Shown: in pieces, positions 61,554 through 64,000 of the stretch
How the letters are laid out: each line of letters opens with the position of its first letter
Numbering within the stretch: the first letter of the stretch is position 1
DNA from: PFJX01 sp963713085
Lineage (GTDB): Bacteria; Pseudomonadota; Gammaproteobacteria; Burkholderiales; Thiobacillaceae
Direction of reading: 5' to 3'
NCBI GenBank assembly: GCA_963713085.1
Contig: CAVQKQ010000010.1
Span: 80,047-144,046, forward strand
Length of the DNA stretch: 64,000 nt
Position numbers and translations under genes: made by a program
Notes under the pieces: model-generated
The model's input: only the letters and a program-made list of their open reading frames with translations
The model's database searches: none
What the model was told of the DNA's origin: nothing

Positions 61554-63737
61554 ATGACCCAACCTGCCTCCATGCACCAATCCGCCACGAATCGAACCGG
61601 GCTGTATCTCCTGTTGATCAGCGTCCACGGCCTCATCAGGGGTACCAACCTGGAGCTGGGCCGGGATGCGGATACCGGCGGACAGACCCTCTACGTGGTG
61701 GAACTGGCCCGCGCCCTGGCGGAGCTGCCCGGGGTGGCCCGGGTGGACCTGATGACCCGGCGCGTGGCGGACCCCCAGGTGAGCGCGGATTACGCCCAGC
61801 CCATCGAGACCCTGGCTCCCAATGCACGAATCGTGCGCATCGACGCAGGCCCGGAGGGCTACATCCGCAAGGAGGAACTCTGGGACCACCTGGACTCCTT
61901 CGCCGACAACGCCCTGGCCTTCCTGCGCGCCGAGGGTCGTACCCCCGACATCGTCCACAGCCACTATGCCGACGCCGGCTACGTGGGCACCCGACTGGCC
62001 AACCTGCTGGGGGTGCCCCTGGTGCATACCGGCCATTCCCTGGGCCGGGTCAAGCGCCGCCGCCTGCTGGCCTCGGGCTTGAAGCGGGACCTGATCGAGG
62101 CCCGCTATCACATGGCGCGGCGGGTGGAGGCGGAGGAACTGACCCTGGGCACCGCCTCCCTGGTGATCGCCTCCACCGCCAACGAGATCGAAGACCAGTA
62201 CGGCATGTACGACCACTACCAGCCGGAGCAGATGCAGGTCATCCCGCCGGGCACGGACCTGAAGCGCTTCATGCCGCCGGACGGCAGGGAGCAGCGCGCC
62301 CCCATCGCCGCCGAGGTGGCCCGGTTCCTGGCCGATCCCGCCAAACCCATGATCCTGGCCCTGTCCCGGCCCGACGAGCGCAAGAACATTGCCACCCTGG
62401 TGCAGGCCTACGGCGAATCCCCGGAGCTCCAGGACATGGCCAACCTGGTGGTGGTGGCCGGCAACCGGGATGACATCCGCGATCTGGATACCGGCGCCCA
62501 GACGGTGCTGAGCGACCTGCTGCTGGATATCGACCGCTACGATCTCTACGGCCGGGTGGCCTACCCCAAGCACCACAAGCGCGAGGACGTGTTCATGCTC
62601 TACCGGCTGGCGGCGGCCTCGGGCGGGGTGTTCGTCAACCCGGCCCTGACCGAGCCCTTCGGCCTGACCCTGATCGAGGCGGCGGCCTCGGGCCTGCCCA
62701 TTGTCGCCACCTTCGACGGCGGACCCAGGGACATCATCGGCAATTGCCACAACGGCTACCTGGTCGACCCCCTCAATCCCGAGGACATAACCGCGGCCAT
62801 GATGGAGGTGATGAAGGACAAGGGCAACTGGGCGCGCCTGGCCCAGGAAGGCCTGCACGGGGTGCAGCGCCACTATTCCTGGTCGGCCCACGCGCAGCGC
62901 TACCTGGCCGCCGTGCAGCCGCTGCTGGCCCGGGGCGGCCCCGCCAAGGCGCCGCCGCCGCGCCGCCCCATGCTCTACCACGACCGGGCCATCTTCACCG
63001 ACCTGGACCAGAACCTGCTGGGCGATCCGGAATCCCTGGCGGAATTCGTGCGGGTGGTGCGGGAAAAACGCAAGTGCGCCAGCTTCGGCATCGCCACCGG
63101 CCGTTCCCTGGAGTCCGCCCTCAAGGTCATGCGCCGCTACGGCATTCCCATGCCGGACGTGCTCATCACCAGCCTGGGCACAGAGATCCACTTCGCGCCG
63201 GAATACACCGTGGACAAGGCCTGGACCCGGCATATCGACCACCTCTGGACCCCCGGAACCGTGCGTGCGATCCTGGACGAGCTGCCGGGCCTGAAGCGTC
63301 AGCCCAAGGACGAACAGGGACGGTTCAAGGTCAGCTATTACATCGACCCCCAGGTGGCGCCTTCCCTGGAGGAGATCAACCGCCTGCTGCACCAGGGCGA
63401 CCAGACCGTCAACGTCACCTTCTCCTTCGGCCAGTTCCTGGACGTGGTGCCGGTGCGCGCGTCCAAGGGCTTCGCGGTACGCTGGTTCGCGGACCAGTGG
63501 GGCATCCCCCTGGAGCACATCCTGGCTGCGGGGGGGTCCGGCGCAGACGAGGACATGATGCGGGGCAACACCCTGGCGGTGGTGGTGGCCAACCGCCACA
63601 ACGACGAATTGCGCGCCCTGGCCGAGGTGGAGCGCATCTACTTCGCCCAGGCCGGGTATGCCCGGGGCATCCTGGAGGCCATCGAGTACTACGATTTCTA
63701 CAGTGCCTGCCGGGTGCCGCCGGCGGGGGAACGCTGA
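61554..63737 (+). CDS. Sucrose-phosphate synthase
   Basis: A 727-residue SPS: N-terminal GT-B glycosyltransferase domain (LISVHGLIRGTNLELGRDADTGGQT, GHSLGRVKRRRLL, VFVNPALTEPFGLTLIEAAASGLPIVAT) that makes sucrose-6-phosphate from UDP-glucose and fructose-6-phosphate, plus a C-terminal HAD-like region (FTDLDQNLLGDPES, TGRSLES). GATAGGGACGCC precedes ATG 61554. The next gene, a HAD phosphatase, abuts its stop, completing a sucrose route likely used as compatible solute. Confidence 0.93.
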   Translation: MTQPASMHQSATNRTGLYLLLISVHGLIRGTNLELGRDADTGGQTLYVVELARALAELPGVARVDLMTRRVADPQVSADYAQPIETLAPNARIVRIDAGPEGYIRKEELWDHLDSFADNALAFLRAEGRTPDIVHSHYADAGYVGTRLANLLGVPLVHTGHSLGRVKRRRLLASGLKRDLIEARYHMARRVEAEELTLGTASLVIASTANEIEDQYGMYDHYQPEQMQVIPPGTDLKRFMPPDGREQRAPIAAEVARFLADPAKPMILALSRPDERKNIATLVQAYGESPELQDMANLVVVAGNRDDIRDLDTGAQTVLSDLLLDIDRYDLYGRVAYPKHHKREDVFMLYRLAAASGGVFVNPALTEPFGLTLIEAAASGLPIVATFDGGPRDIIGNCHNGYLVDPLNPEDITAAMMEVMKDKGNWARLAQEGLHGVQRHYSWSAHAQRYLAAVQPLLARGGPAKAPPPRRPMLYHDRAIFTDLDQNLLGDPESLAEFVRVVREKRKCASFGIATGRSLESALKVMRRYGIPMPDVLITSLGTEIHFAPEYTVDKAWTRHIDHLWTPGTVRAILDELPGLKRQPKDEQGRFKVSYYIDPQVAPSLEEINRLLHQGDQTVNVTFSFGQFLDVVPVRASKGFAVRWFADQWGIPLEHILAAGGSGADEDMMRGNTLAVVVANRHNDELRALAEVERIYFAQAGYARGILEAIEYYDFYSACRVPPAGER

Positions 63738-64000
63738 ATGGCGCCGGCCGCGAACCAGGCCATCCTCCTGGCCACGGACCTGGACCGCACCCTATTGCCC
63801 AACGGCACCCAGCCGGAATCCCCCTCGGCCCGGCCGCGCTTCCACCGCTTCGTGGCGCTGCCTGAGGTCACACTGGCCTACGTGACCGGGCGCCACCGGG
63901 AACTGGTGGAGCGGGCCATGGCCGACTACGACCTGCCCCGTCCCGATTTCGTCATCTGCGACGTGGGCACCAGCCTGTACCAGGTCCATGAACGGGATTG
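63738..64000 (+). CDS. Sucrose-phosphate phosphatase-like HAD protein, truncated by window edge
   Basis: Only about 87 residues are present: LLATDLDRTLLPNG gives the HAD catalytic DxDxT motif at about 13-17, and TGRHRELVERA and VICDVGTSLY match the SPP subfamily. It starts directly after the SPS stop (TGA then ATG), so it is co-translated. Dephosphorylates sucrose-6-phosphate, by family and context. Confidence 0.88.
   Translation, partial: MAPAANQAILLATDLDRTLLPNGTQPESPSARPRFHRFVALPEVTLAYVTGRHRELVERAMADYDLPRPDFVICDVGTSLYQVHERD

Noticed and set aside
61362..63599. 745-codon open frame opposite the sucrose-phosphate synthase gene
   Set aside because: Shadow of SPS; no domain or plausible start, and rich in His/Gln/Gly as expected from the reverse strand.

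Overview
This 64 kb window is GC-rich (mostly about 62-66 % G+C by eye), densely coding, and Gram-negative in character: TamA/TamB, OmpA-type lipoproteins, an MltB-type transglycosylase, SlyX, DUF349 and a CobD/CbiB-family protein. Together with linked polyphosphate genes, the LysR/DODA-dioxygenase/cytochrome b561/YceI block and a sucrose-phosphate synthase plus phosphatase pair, this suggests a chromosomal segment of a betaproteobacterium, perhaps Nitrosomonadales/Thiobacillus-like. That placement is an inference from family recognition, not from a marker gene. I see no rRNA, tRNA, CRISPR array or intact insertion sequence.

Layout. 1-4.1 kb: truncated glycogen phosphorylase, a small Cys-motif gene with an apparent frameshift, an SDR, a cupin and APS kinase (cysC). 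4.1-11.8 kb: metallo-beta-lactamase-fold hydrolase, a tightly coupled GyrI-like/CobD-like/SpmAB-like operon, and a giant AsmA/DUF748 protein with an OmpA domain inserted in it. 11.9-17.1 kb: polyphosphate cluster (ppx, ppk, CYTH-CHAD). 17.1-22.7 kb: NAD(P)H-hydrate dehydratase, a small acidic protein, a lone receiver-domain response regulator and purL, followed by a strong tandem hairpin. 23-33.7 kb: di-heme cytochrome operon, CDF transporter, VOC protein, two FAD oxidases, YlqF GTPase, and a LysR regulator divergent from dioxygenase-cytochrome b561-YceI. 33.9-42.9 kb: DUF349 protein, OmpA lipoprotein, MltB, SlyX, a polyamine-type binding protein paired with a membrane diguanylate cyclase, and an Asp/Asn hydroxylase.

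43.1-47.3 kb is the accessory, defence-like region: a decayed VapC/PIN fragment, a calcineurin-phosphoesterase/STAND-NTPase gene interrupted by one frameshift and overlapping a TPR gene with near-identical 126-bp repeats, then a HEPN/MNT toxin-antitoxin pair. I regard this as the most interesting part of the window.

47.3-64 kb returns to housekeeping and envelope genes: EttA, a Gln-rich secreted repeat protein, TamB-TamA-59-aa membrane protein-Cache-like protein, a MarR regulator, a lipoprotein, a second ABC-F ATPase carrying an in-frame palindromic element, sucrose-phosphate synthase and the start of a sucrose-phosphatase-like gene that runs off the right edge.
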